64,000 nt of DNA from Rhodothermales bacterium (GTDB taxonomy: Bacteria > Bacteroidota > Rhodothermia > Rhodothermales > UBA10348): positions 703,806-767,805 of the forward strand of contig JAEPNP010000001.1 in NCBI GenBank assembly GCA_017643395.1, given 5' to 3'. Positions within the stretch are counted from its first letter, which is position 1; each line of letters starts with the position of its first letter. A model generated the notes under the pieces. It saw only the letters and a program-made list of their open reading frames with translations. It was not told the DNA's origin and ran no database searches. The position numbers and the translations under genes are program-made. Shown in pieces: positions 53,608 through 62,571 of this stretch.

Positions 53608-56600
53608 TCAGAATACGTTGAGCGTGGGCTGTTTCTTCACCACGCCCAGCTTCAGGACCTGCTCTCCCCGCTCGGTGTCGATGTGAACAAGGTACATGCC
53701 GGAGGCGATGGGAAGGTTCTCCGATGTGCGCAGATCCCAGGGCAGGTGCCGGTCCGGAGAGTTCTTCTGCAGCGTGCGTACCAGGGTGCCGGAAAGCGTG
53801 TAGATGCGAATCTTGGCCCAGATGGGCATGTTGGTAAAGCGCACCTCGTCCGTCAGCTGGCTCGTCTCGTAGGCGGAGGCACCCTTGTAGGGGTTGGGCG
53901 TCACCCCGATGAGGTAGTCCTCCTCCTGTACACCCTCCGGCCTGACGAGCGCAGACGTATTGAGTACGAATCTGTCGCCGGGCTGCACGCTGGCGGTGGT
54001 GGACAACCGAATGGTGGTTCCGGGCTCCGGCATCCATGCATTCAGCACGCCGTCCGCGGCGGGTCTTCCCATGGCTCCGTTCCAGTTCATCAGCGACATC
54101 CGTCCCCACGTGACGGGTCCAAACGCGGCGGATCCATCCTGTCTGGCAGTTTGCAGCCAGGTTGCATACCCGGATTCTCCCGGGCTCTCGTCCAAAGGCA
54201 GGTGCCAGTAGAACCAGTCCGTAAACGGATCATCCGGATCCGGGGAGGCCGGATGATCAGACAGCAGGATGTTGAAAACGCCGTTGCCGTCGATATCGTT
54301 GACCACGGGGATCATACGGACGTCGTCGCTGGGATCACCCGTGCTGCGAATTCCGGTGCGCCACAGTTCAAACGGCACTCTGATCAGACCGCCTGTGGTC
54401 CAGGGGTCCCACGCATATGCGTCGCGCTCCGTGAAACGAATCTCCCATTCCCACGGGGCAATCCGGTCCCAGCCTCCCTGCTCGCGAACGGTGCGATCCA
54501 GGAAGACCTCCCACGGTGAGCAATCCAGATCAGGGCAGAGCCGCGACTGGCCGGTGACGACCATCCAGGTGGCATCGGTCGTCGACTGCTGTCGTCCCGC
54601 CTGCGCAGCCGGAGTCGGGTAGCCGAGCCAGGCCGGCGCCGCAGTAACAGGCTCCGCCAGCCGCCCGGCGTTGTTGGAAACGACCTCAATGTGGCTCACC
54701 GCCGCGGGCGCGACGGTACTGGTCACGTTCAGGGACAGCCCGTCAAACCGGAGCACATCGACCCCTCTGGGCGGCCCGGGAAGTGGAGATGTTGAGCCGT
54801 CGAATGCCAGAGTTCCGTCCTGTCGTGTCACCGTCAGGGAAAGCCGGTCCGCATCGGTCGAATCCAGTCCGGGGATTTGCACGAACGAGATATCGTAGAT
54901 GTCGCCGGTGAGTTGCACGTCGTTCACCACGTTCGCGCTGACCACGCTGGAGCCCACGTTCTCGTTGGACTCGATGGCGAGCAGCGATCCAATGCCACGG
55001 GCCATGTTGCTGCCCGACTCCTGGAGATACTGCTCGCCAAGGGGAGTGATCGCGGAAACGCTGCGGCTGGGTACGATTTCGACGCGCGTGATTGGCCCGT
55101 TCAGCACGCGCGGACTTGAGTACGGGTTGTAGGCGTATGCCTGCACCCCATACCAGTAGCTTCGGTAGTTCGTCAGCCCCTGCAGCAGATAGTGGTGGCG
55201 GAGTCCCGAGTCGGAGCCGTTTGCAGCGAGGTAGGTCAACTCCTCACCCTCGACTACCCTGGTCACGCCATTCTTGACATCGAAGGTGGCGACCTCCTGT
55301 CCCCTCACATCGGCCGGCCCGTCGAAGCGCAGTACCCGATAGCCTTCCAACCGATAGTGGCGGTCGGGCGCCCGGGGGGACAGGGCCTCATTCGGCATCT
55401 GATAGGAGTCCAGATAGTTGTTGTCCTGCTGCCTGTAGTTCCACTGCAGCAGTGCTTCGCCGTTGCGCTCGGTCACAGTCAGGCGCGGCGCATCGGGAGG
55501 TTCGGCGGTTTCAAAGCCGACATCGTAGAAGTGCTGGATGATTCGCGCGTCTTCCTTGAGCTTGCGCACCGAGTCGATGTTGTCGGCACCAAAGGAGGTG
55601 ATGATCGCAAAGGCGAACCGCACTTCCTCTCCCGGCGCGAGGTCGAAGACCGTCGTCGTGGCCAGCATGCGGCGATCGGCCGGGGCCCTGGCCGTGCCCT
55701 TGTTGTCCGAATCGAACTCGGACCAGTACTCCGGAGGCATGGCCGGGAAGAAGAAGTTGGTGGGCTCGTTTGAAAAGTCACGCCCATTCCCCCCTACGGT
55801 GAGGCGCTGGCCGTCCTTCCACCGGGCCTGCATGAAGTTGTACATGTCCCGGGCGTCTCCGGGGTCTCCCATGACGCCGCCGCCACCGCTGTAGTACATC
55901 ATGGAGCTCATGAGGCGCGGCCGTTGCTCTTCCGGGCTCTCCTCCCCGGAGCGTACTACCTGGGTTTGCGGATTGGGGACCTCCAGAAACTGGTAGCCGG
56001 TCGCCGGCGGCGCGTCGCCGTAGCCTGCCGACCCTTCGTCGTGGTTGTCCGAGTTGTACACGTACATGAGGCCAAGCACGGAATCAGAGCCCACATAGTC
56101 GTCATCGAAGTTACCCAGATCGGGGTCCGTGAAGACGGAGATGTAGGCGTCCTCGAGGAGAGCATCCCCTTTCATGAACACGCGGTACGTGTGGAACGTG
56201 GTGTTTCCGAGCACATCGCCGCTGGAGAACACAAACGCGGATGCATGGATCTCCACCCCCAGCGGGAGTGCATTCGTGCGGGTGTGCACATTGCCCCGGT
56301 CATTCATGATCCACCAGGCCATCTGATCGCCGGAAATGTCCGGACGCTCGCCGGCGCGGAGGTCGATCCTGCGCTCCACCCGCTCGGCGAGGGGTAGATG
56401 CAACAGGTCGACCGGTTCGCCCCACCTGTCTACGGTCGGCGCTCCGAGTCCGGTCGGCCAGTCCGCCAGGTCCGGCGATGCGATCCCGCTGTTCTCGTAA
56501 GTCGCTACATCCTCCCGCGCTACTTCGTACACCCGGTCATAGAAGCTGCAGTCCGCCGGGGGTTTGCCCGCATCGTCCAATGGGCCGGCCCAGAATTCGT

Positions 56601-56880
56601 GCGGGCCGTAGGTCGAACCTGCCATGCGGAGTTGCCTGCCCACCTGACCTCCGATCCAGATGCCACTCGCAAAGATCGCGTTGGCAGGACCACCCTTCGG
56701 CACGTTGTAGACGTGGGGTGAGCCCCGCCAGAACAGGCCGCCGTTGTTGAGAATGCGCGCCCGCACGTTGCCGACGTCCAGATAGGCCTCGCCGATACTC
56801 CTCTGACAGGTGCCCGTGCTCTGGGCATGCACCGTCGCGGTCGCGACCAGCAACAACAGGATCAGGGGGAGGGTGCGCAT
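53608..56880 (-). CDS. large T9SS-secreted surface protein
   Basis: A 1090-aa protein with a signal peptide (1-19), a beta-rich body including a fibronectin-III-like region near the middle (DAPRLTVTERNGEALLQW), and a C-terminal Por-secretion sorting tail (VTPNPYKGA, then GTLVRTLQ and a final basic strand ending LNVF). It resembles a common Rhodothermota group of long T9SS proteins with no assigned function. No catalytic motif was seen. It is exported by the type IX system and anchored or released at the surface. It lies 64 bases downstream of crtYcd on the same strand but is unlikely to share its role. Confidence 0.85.
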   Translation of the reverse strand: MRTLPLILLLLVATATVHAQSTGTCQRSIGEAYLDVGNVRARILNNGGLFWRGSPHVYNVPKGGPANAIFASGIWIGGQVGRQLRMAGSTYGPHEFWAGPLDDAGKPPADCSFYDRVYEVAREDVATYENSGIASPDLADWPTGLGAPTVDRWGEPVDLLHLPLAERVERRIDLRAGERPDISGDQMAWWIMNDRGNVHTRTNALPLGVEIHASAFVFSSGDVLGNTTFHTYRVFMKGDALLEDAYISVFTDPDLGNFDDDYVGSDSVLGLMYVYNSDNHDEGSAGYGDAPPATGYQFLEVPNPQTQVVRSGEESPEEQRPRLMSSMMYYSGGGGVMGDPGDARDMYNFMQARWKDGQRLTVGGNGRDFSNEPTNFFFPAMPPEYWSEFDSDNKGTARAPADRRMLATTTVFDLAPGEEVRFAFAIITSFGADNIDSVRKLKEDARIIQHFYDVGFETAEPPDAPRLTVTERNGEALLQWNYRQQDNNYLDSYQMPNEALSPRAPDRHYRLEGYRVLRFDGPADVRGQEVATFDVKNGVTRVVEGEELTYLAANGSDSGLRHHYLLQGLTNYRSYWYGVQAYAYNPYSSPRVLNGPITRVEIVPSRSVSAITPLGEQYLQESGSNMARGIGSLLAIESNENVGSSVVSANVVNDVQLTGDIYDISFVQIPGLDSTDADRLSLTVTRQDGTLAFDGSTSPLPGPPRGVDVLRFDGLSLNVTSTVAPAAVSHIEVVSNNAGRLAEPVTAAPAWLGYPTPAAQAGRQQSTTDATWMVVTGQSRLCPDLDCSPWEVFLDRTVREQGGWDRIAPWEWEIRFTERDAYAWDPWTTGGLIRVPFELWRTGIRSTGDPSDDVRMIPVVNDIDGNGVFNILLSDHPASPDPDDPFTDWFYWHLPLDESPGESGYATWLQTARQDGSAAFGPVTWGRMSLMNWNGAMGRPAADGVLNAWMPEPGTTIRLSTTASVQPGDRFVLNTSALVRPEGVQEEDYLIGVTPNPYKGASAYETSQLTDEVRFTNMPIWAKIRIYTLSGTLVRTLQKNSPDRHLPWDLRTSENLPIASGMYLVHIDTERGEQVLKLGVVKKQPTLNVF

Positions 56881-56944
56881 TCAGGAAGCGAGTTGGACGT
56901 CGCGAACAAACGAACACCCGGGTCCCTGCACCGCGGGATTTCGC

Positions 56945-57700
56945 TTATGCGGTCGGCTCCGCCCGCCCGACTGATTCCCTGCGGTCCCGACTGGAGAAGT
57001 ATTCCAGAAGGGCGACGTTCAGCCCAATCAGCAGGAAGGCATACAGGAAGTCGTCCAATGGTATGCTCAGGAACCGAACAGCCAGGTTCTGCGCGTTGTC
57101 GTACCAGACCACATGATCCACCACCGCCTGTGGCTGTGTATTGATCAGGGGATACTGCCAGAAACGCACCCCGGTCAGCACCCCGTTGGTTCCTACGAAG
57201 GGCACGAGCAACACGAGGTAGGCGGTCCAGAAACCCGGAATCCAGGGTGGACGCTTCCACACCATCCAGCCTGCAAAGAGGGCGACCAGGACGCAGGTTG
57301 TCGTGGTGTACAGGCGGCCCCAGTAGATAATCGCCAGAACCAGGGCCAGGAATCCGACGCCAGCCGTCAGGCCTCGCGCGAGCCCATCGCCCACCCACTG
57401 CACGGACAGGCGTGCCAGGCAGTGATAGGTGAAGACGCAGGCGTACGGAATGCAGAGGAAGAACAGCCACTCCTCCAGAGGCAGGCCGGCGATGCGCGGG
57501 CCGAGCAGGTAACGGTCATCGAACCCCCACACGCCCCACGCTGCGAACGGAATGTCCCAGGCAATGAAGAAGAGCAGCACCAGGAGACAGGCCGGGAAGA
57601 ACGCTCTCCAGCGGTCCACAAAGCGCAGTTCTCCGTGCCAGGAGAAAGCCAGCGGGATGGAGATAACCGCCGCGTTCAGCGCGAGGTACAGCCAGGACAT
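56945..57700 (-). CDS. crtYcd: lycopene cyclase, fused CrtYc/CrtYd type
   Basis: A 251-aa membrane protein with six to seven helices. Two copies of the lycopene cyclase domain are fused: the motif LPLEEWLFF in the first and IPLDDFLYAF in the second. In actinobacteria and archaea these halves are separate heterodimer subunits or fused. It cyclises lycopene to beta-carotene in the membrane. The ATG at 57700 begins MSWLYLAL; it lies 4 bases after the crtZ stop. Last gene of the carotenoid operon. Confidence 0.9.
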   Translation of the reverse strand: MSWLYLALNAAVISIPLAFSWHGELRFVDRWRAFFPACLLVLLFFIAWDIPFAAWGVWGFDDRYLLGPRIAGLPLEEWLFFLCIPYACVFTYHCLARLSVQWVGDGLARGLTAGVGFLALVLAIIYWGRLYTTTTCVLVALFAGWMVWKRPPWIPGFWTAYLVLLVPFVGTNGVLTGVRFWQYPLINTQPQAVVDHVVWYDNAQNLAVRFLSIPLDDFLYAFLLIGLNVALLEYFSSRDRRESVGRAEPTA

Positions 57701-57704
57701 GAGG

Positions 57705-58199
57705 TCAGGCGTTCGCCTGAATCCGGGCGCGCTTGCGTGCGTCGACAACAGCCTTCGCTTCCCGGTAGTACTTGGGTGGAGCCAGCAGCATACCGAAGCA
57801 CTCGCCGTCCTCCGGACCCAGATGTTTGTGGTGGACCAGGTGCGCCTTGCGGATGGCCGTGAAATAGGCGTTGTCCGTACGCCTGAACCACTTCACGCGC
57901 TGGTGGATAAAGATGTCGTGCACCAGGACGTAGCAAATACCGTAAAGCAGTATGCCCAGTCCGATAAAGAATCGGAAGTCGCTGTTGAGCGTGCCTGTTG
58001 CGAAGAACCACGCACTCGGAACGGCGAAAATCAGGAAGAACGCATCGTTCTTCTCAAAAAACCCGGGCTGGTGGTTGTGGTGATCATGATGAAACCACCA
58101 CATGAAGCCGTGCATCACGTACTTGTGTGCACTCCAGGCTACCCCTTCCATCAGGACGAAAGTCAGCAGCACGATGCCGGCATTCAGCAGGAATTCCAT
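57705..58199 (-). CDS. crtZ: beta-carotene hydroxylase CrtZ
   Basis: A 164-aa fatty-acid-hydroxylase-superfamily membrane enzyme. All four iron-binding histidine motifs are there: HKYVMH (about 25-30), HHDHH (37-41), HDIFIH (about 94-99) and HLVHHKH (about 120-126). It hydroxylates the beta-ionone rings, using O2, to give zeaxanthin-type products. ATG at 58199, 7 bases after the idi stop. Only this modifying enzyme is present in the operon; no ketolase is seen. Confidence 0.95.
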   Translation of the reverse strand: MEFLLNAGIVLLTFVLMEGVAWSAHKYVMHGFMWWFHHDHHNHQPGFFEKNDAFFLIFAVPSAWFFATGTLNSDFRFFIGLGILLYGICYVLVHDIFIHQRVKWFRRTDNAYFTAIRKAHLVHHKHLGPEDGECFGMLLAPPKYYREAKAVVDARKRARIQANA

Positions 58200-58206
58200 G
58201 CAGGGG

Positions 58207-58734
58207 TCAGGAAGTGGGCCAGTTGTGCGCGGAATGCGCCGCGCGTTCGAAGCAGATACGAAACCAGGACGTGTAGTCTCCCGCGTTTTCGATCAACTCC
58301 TGACGAATCACGGCCGGTGACGCATACCGCCATTCGGCCACCTCATGCGGGTTGATTTTCGGCTGCGTGTCGCACCATCCGACGAGCACGTGGTCATACT
58401 CGTGCTCAATCAACCCCCGGTCGAGCGTGCTTCGGTAAACGAACGTGAAGCTCTTTTCGAGCTCGCAGCGCATGCCCATTTCTTCCCGCAGACGCCGCAC
58501 GGCCGCTTCCTCAACCGTCTCCCCGGGGCGCGGGTGGGAACAGCAGGTGTTTGACCACAACCCCCTGCTGTGATATTTGTCCAGAGCGCGGCGCTGCAGC
58601 AGCAACTCGCCATTTCGGTTGAAAACGAACACCGAAAACGCCCTGTGCAGCACACCTCGGCGATGGGCTTCCATCTTTTCCATTTCGCCGAGCGGCCGGT
58701 CTTCCGGATCGACGAGTACAACATTCTCCTGCAT
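58207..58734 (-). CDS. idi: isopentenyl-diphosphate isomerase, type I
   Basis: A 175-aa Nudix-fold enzyme interconverting isopentenyl and dimethylallyl diphosphate to supply the carotenoid pathway. Catalytic Cys in NTCCSHP (about residue 64) and Glu in HEYDHVLVG are present, with the Nudix-type RRLREEMGM helix. The ATG at 58734 is preferred over the GTG at 58743 because it overlaps the stop of the upstream gene (TGATG). Cytoplasmic. Confidence 0.95.
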   Translation of the reverse strand: MQENVVLVDPEDRPLGEMEKMEAHRRGVLHRAFSVFVFNRNGELLLQRRALDKYHSRGLWSNTCCSHPRPGETVEEAAVRRLREEMGMRCELEKSFTFVYRSTLDRGLIEHEYDHVLVGWCDTQPKINPHEVAEWRYASPAVIRQELIENAGDYTSWFRICFERAAHSAHNWPTS

Positions 58735-59237
58735 CAGGGACACGATTGGGTGGCTTCCAGTACGGACTGCACAAATCTGCGGTGTACGGGATCGGAACGC
58801 CAGTATCCCTGCTCCAGGCCGCGACGAACGGCCACACAGTCCGACACAACGCCGGAGCGGTAGGCAAGTATTCGGGGCGCCTGGTCCTTGACCGTCATGC
58901 GGAGAAATCGGATTTCCGGATTCAGCGAATCGGCCTCCACCTGCCGGTCCAGCTCCTTGCTCCAGGCCCGGAATCGCCTGAGTTTGCTGAACGGGTTGCC
59001 CTTGTAGCCGACCGAGATCAGCTCTGCGGAGGCTCGGAAGGCCACCGCCAGCGGGTGATCGGAGTCTCGATCCACCACGTCCAGATATGCCTCACTGCCT
59101 TGCTCGGTGTCGGCATTCCGGAGAGCCTCCCTCCAGACGCTGACCTCGGCTGAGTCGGGTGCCTGTGCGCCCGCTTCACCGGGCATGAGCAGCGCACCAA
59201 TGAGTGCCATTTTCCAGCATAGCCTGCGCAAGGTCAC
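58734..59237 (-). CDS. unknown secreted protein inside the carotenoid operon
   Basis: A 167-aa protein with a signal peptide (about 1-24, LMPGEAGAQA) and a helical body with two Cys (near residues 132 and 166). I do not recognise it. Translation is coupled on both sides: its GTG overlaps the crtB stop and its TGA overlaps the idi ATG. Such tight placement argues for a role with the carotenoid genes, perhaps in membrane or pigment assembly. There is no catalytic motif. An alternative start is the ATG at 59210. Confidence 0.7.
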   Translation of the reverse strand: MTLRRLCWKMALIGALLMPGEAGAQAPDSAEVSVWREALRNADTEQGSEAYLDVVDRDSDHPLAVAFRASAELISVGYKGNPFSKLRRFRAWSKELDRQVEADSLNPEIRFLRMTVKDQAPRILAYRSGVVSDCVAVRRGLEQGYWRSDPVHRRFVQSVLEATQSCP

Positions 59238-60106
59238 ACCAGGTTCAACCGGTTGCGCGTGTAGGCTGACGCGAGGAGCATCATCTTCTGCAGGTCAGGC
59301 ACGCGCACCCGGGTCTGCATCACCTTTCCGGATGGCACCCGGCTGATTCGTCGCAATAGCTGACGGTAGTAGGTGTAGGCGAGGTAGACGCCGAACCGGG
59401 CGTCTCGGGGCAGCTGCACGATGCCTTCCAGGGCGGCATCGAGATCCTCGGCGATCTCCTGCTCGATCTCTGCCTTGACGGCATCGTCAAACCGGTCCAG
59501 GTCGACATTCGGAAAGTAGGTGCGCCCGAGGTTTTCGTAGTCCTCCTTGAGGTCTCGCAGGAAGTTGACCTTCTGGAAGGCCGCGCCCAGGCGCACCGCC
59601 GAGGGCTCCAGGCGGTCATATTCGGCCTGATCCCCTCGCAGAAACACCTTCAGGCACATGAGACCGACCACCTCCGCCGAGCCCACGATGTACTCGTCGT
59701 AGCCATCGCGGTCGTACGCGTTCCGGTCCAGGTCCCATTCCATGCTCCTGAGAAACTGCTCTACATGCGAGCGGTCGATTCCGTACTGGTGATACGCCTG
59801 CTGGAATGCCTGGAGAATGGGATTGGTGCTGATGCGCTGGTCGAGAGCCAGAAAGGTCTCCTCTTTCAGTCGCGCAAACAGCGTACGCTGGTCGTAGCCA
59901 TGAAATGAGTCGACGACCTCATCGGCCAGGCGCACGAATCCATAGATGGAGTAGATGCCGTCCCGAATATCGGCGCCCAGCGCCCGGATACTCAGTGAAA
60001 ACGAGGTCGAGTAGGAGCGCGTCGTCAGACGACTGCACGCCACCGACACTTCCCCGAACAGGGCCAGGCGCTCTGGTCTTGCTATGTCAGGCGGTGACGG
60101 GGACAT
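59234..60106 (-). CDS. crtB: phytoene synthase
   Basis: A 290-aa squalene/phytoene synthase that condenses two geranylgeranyl diphosphates to phytoene. The first aspartate-rich motif is ADEVVDS (61-67), the second is NFLRDLKEDYENLGR near residue 185, and RSYSTSF near residue 30 is also conserved. The ATG at 60106 overlaps the end of crtI by 20 bases. It is peripheral to the inner membrane. Confidence 0.96.
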   Translation of the reverse strand: MSPSPPDIARPERLALFGEVSVACSRLTTRSYSTSFSLSIRALGADIRDGIYSIYGFVRLADEVVDSFHGYDQRTLFARLKEETFLALDQRISTNPILQAFQQAYHQYGIDRSHVEQFLRSMEWDLDRNAYDRDGYDEYIVGSAEVVGLMCLKVFLRGDQAEYDRLEPSAVRLGAAFQKVNFLRDLKEDYENLGRTYFPNVDLDRFDDAVKAEIEQEIAEDLDAALEGIVQLPRDARFGVYLAYTYYRQLLRRISRVPSGKVMQTRVRVPDLQKMMLLASAYTRNRLNLV

Positions 60107-61580
60107 GCTTGATCAGCCAGGCGTCGGTCAATTCCGCCGCCATCTGGCCACTTATGAGGGTGGGCGGCATGCCGGGACCAGGAGTAGTCAGCTGGCCCGC
60201 GAAGAACAGGCCCGGCAGCTTGCTTTTCATTTTCGGCTTAAGGAATGCGGTCTGCCACAGGGTGTTCGCCAGTCCATACGCATTCCCCTTGTAGGCGTTG
60301 TAGTCTCGCTCAAATTCGCGATGGGCATAGTCGTGTCGTACGACCATGTGCTCTCGCACCGGGAGCCCCAGGTGGTTCTCCAGTCGATCCATTACCTGGC
60401 CGAAGAGCCGCTCTCTCGCCTGCTCGTCATGGTCGAGGCCGGCCGCAAGCGGCACCAGGATAAACAGATTCTCACAACCGTCCGGCGCTACGGAATCATC
60501 GGTGACAGACGGCGCGCAGACATAAAAGAGAGGGTCTTCGGGCCACCCCGGCTCGTCGTAGATGGTGTGGGCGTGAGGGTCAAACGGCGCGTCGAAGAAC
60601 AGATTGTGATGGCGCAGTCCGGGAAGTCTGCGATTGATGCCCAGGTAGTAAATCATGGACCCGGGCGACATGGTGCGCTTGTCCCAGTAGTCCTCGTCGT
60701 AGCGCCGGTACTTCTCCTCCAGCAGATGCTGCTCCACATGATGATAGTCGGCAGCAGCGATCACGGCCGCCGCGCTGTAAACGTCGCCGTCGACACGCAC
60801 TCCCGAGGCCACACCGTCTTCGGAAATCACCGAGTCCACGGCAGACCCAAACCGGAACTCCACCCCGAGATTGGAAGCGACGCTTACCATGGATTCCGCG
60901 ATTCGATGCATGCCGCCCATGGGATACCATGTTCCCAACGCGGTGTCGGCATAGTTCATCATGCTGTACAACGCGGGCGTGTTCTCTGCGCGGGCACCGA
61001 GAAAGAGCACGGGGAACTCGAGAATCTGCCGGATGCGGGGGTCTTGGAAGTACCCGCGCACATGCTTGGCCAGTGAGGAGAACATGGTCAGTTTGAGCAC
61101 GTCCGGCAGCACTGTGGGATCCATGAGTTCCAGCGGGCTGGTGCCCGGCTGGCGCACGAAGCGGTCCATTCCGATACGATACTTGTGCTCCGCCTCTGCC
61201 AGGAACTCCTGGAATCGGGGTCCCGCCCCCGGCTCAAGTTCATCAAACAGTTCAGCCACCGCGTCCGCACCAGCAGGAATATCTACGGGTGCATCTGCAA
61301 ACCAGGTTCGGTAGGACGGGTCGAGCCGGACCAGGTCCAGGTGCTGGTTGACGTCCGAAGCGGCCATGCGGAAATACTCCTCGAACACATCCGGCATCCA
61401 GTACCAGCTCGGACCCATGTCGAAGGTAAATCCTCCATCCTCGAACTTGCGGGCCCGTCCTCCAGCGGAATCGAGCTGCTCGACCACCAGCACGGAGCGA
61501 CCAAGTGTCGCCAGCCGCGTGGCCGCGGCCAGCCCCGCGAAACCCGCGCCTATGACAATGACCTCGTGTCGCTCTCTCAT
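60087..61580 (-). CDS. crtI: phytoene desaturase CrtI
   Basis: A 497-aa FAD-dependent desaturase taking phytoene to lycopene. The N-terminal GAGFAGLAAA dinucleotide motif (residues 10-19) is followed by VEQLDSAGGRAR, and the C-terminal FAD motif around LPGLFFAGQLTTPGPGMPP is complete. The ATG at 61580 overlaps the regulator stop as ATGA. The end overlaps crtB. A cytoplasmic, membrane-associated enzyme. Confidence 0.96.
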   Translation of the reverse strand: MRERHEVIVIGAGFAGLAAATRLATLGRSVLVVEQLDSAGGRARKFEDGGFTFDMGPSWYWMPDVFEEYFRMAASDVNQHLDLVRLDPSYRTWFADAPVDIPAGADAVAELFDELEPGAGPRFQEFLAEAEHKYRIGMDRFVRQPGTSPLELMDPTVLPDVLKLTMFSSLAKHVRGYFQDPRIRQILEFPVLFLGARAENTPALYSMMNYADTALGTWYPMGGMHRIAESMVSVASNLGVEFRFGSAVDSVISEDGVASGVRVDGDVYSAAAVIAAADYHHVEQHLLEEKYRRYDEDYWDKRTMSPGSMIYYLGINRRLPGLRHHNLFFDAPFDPHAHTIYDEPGWPEDPLFYVCAPSVTDDSVAPDGCENLFILVPLAAGLDHDEQARERLFGQVMDRLENHLGLPVREHMVVRHDYAHREFERDYNAYKGNAYGLANTLWQTAFLKPKMKSKLPGLFFAGQLTTPGPGMPPTLISGQMAAELTDAWLIKHVPVTA

Positions 61581-62509
61581 GACTGGCTTTGTAGGTATGC
61601 CGAAAACGGGCCGAACGCGTAGAAGCGCATGCCGAATAGCGGTGGGTCAGGCCAGGCGCCGCTTCCACCAAACGCGAGGGATGTACCGGAGGCAGCACAC
61701 GCGGCACCCAGCATCTGGGCAAATTCGGCCAGTTCGACCGTGTCGCTGGACGCTTCGGAGGCGCTGATTGCGATCATGGCCACCTCACCGGCGGCGGCAA
61801 CGGCATAAAGCTCCTCAAGCGGCGTCGATGCACCGACCCATAACGGTCTCCATCCCCGCTCGCGCACGCACAGTTGCAGGAAGGATAGCCCCAGGGTATG
61901 CATGTCGCCGGTGACGCAGGCCAACATGCAGACCGGCTCCTCTTCCGCACCCGGCATCGTCTCCATTATGGCGGAGAGCGCACGAGCCAGGCGCTCGGAG
62001 GCAATGTGCTCATCCATCACGCTCATCTCGCCGCGCATCCATCGCTCTCCCACCTCACTGAGCCCGTGAGCAGCTTCGTCCGCCGTCGCGTGCCACGAGC
62101 CGCGCCTGCTTCTGGCATGCAGCAGAAGGGCCTGCAGCTCAAAAACATCCGAATCTCTCATGGCGTTGGCCCAGAAGACTCCTGCACTCTTAGGGTCGTC
62201 CGGGTTCTCGGGGGCTAGGTGAATTTCCGGCCCCGCCAACTTCTTTATGAGGCCTATTCGGGATATGGAGAGTGCCGAGCGCAGGTCCCGCGGCTTCGAC
62301 GGAAGGCTCGATTCCCGCGCCAAAGCGGTCGAAACGGGCGACGAAGAGGACTCGTCCAGAAAGCGCAACAGATCAGCTCTGTTCACGCGGCGGTGCCCAC
62401 CAGGCGTGCGCACAACCTGAATCAGGTCCTGATCTGACCAGCGCTTGATGCTGCTCACGCCGACGCCCGCCAGCAATGCGGCCTCGGTTGTGGTGATATA
62501 CTCTTCCAC
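61577..62509 (-). CDS. carH: CarH-like MerR regulator with B12-binding domain
   Basis: A 310-aa regulator. A MerR-type winged helix (about 1-55: TTTEAALLAGV, RWSDQDLI, TPGGHRR) is followed by a B12-binding region. W157 and E167-H168 form the exact W-x9-EH capping motif of CarH, and D202-M-H204-T-L-G207 is the cobalamin-binding DxHxxG with the lower-axial His. CarH uses adenosylcobalamin: in the dark a tetramer binds DNA and represses carotenoid genes, and light breaks it. All key residues are present. First gene of the operon, overlapping crtI as ATGA, so it probably represses its own transcription. Confidence 0.92.
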   Translation of the reverse strand: MEEYITTTEAALLAGVGVSSIKRWSDQDLIQVVRTPGGHRRVNRADLLRFLDESSSSPVSTALARESSLPSKPRDLRSALSISRIGLIKKLAGPEIHLAPENPDDPKSAGVFWANAMRDSDVFELQALLLHARSRRGSWHATADEAAHGLSEVGERWMRGEMSVMDEHIASERLARALSAIMETMPGAEEEPVCMLACVTGDMHTLGLSFLQLCVRERGWRPLWVGASTPLEELYAVAAAGEVAMIAISASEASSDTVELAEFAQMLGAACAASGTSLAFGGSGAWPDPPLFGMRFYAFGPFSAYLQSQS

Positions 62510-62513
62510 GGGC

Positions 62514-62556
62514 TTGACGATTTGAACGTTTAGGACGATTATACGTTTTCAAATCG
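62514..62556. promoter_or_regulatory. divergent promoter and inverted repeat between carH and the epimerase
   Basis: Perfect 9-bp arms CGATTTGAA (62518-62526) and TTCAAATCG (62548-62556) are separated by 21 bases. On the plus strand TTTG (62521-62524) and TACGTTTT (62542-62549) match TTTG-N17-TAnnTTTG; TTGACG (62514) with GATTAT (62537) is another reading. On the minus strand TATAAT at 62538-62543 would serve the carH operon. This is a plausible CarH operator. Confidence 0.6.
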
Positions 62557-62571
62557 ACCAAAGCGACCACG

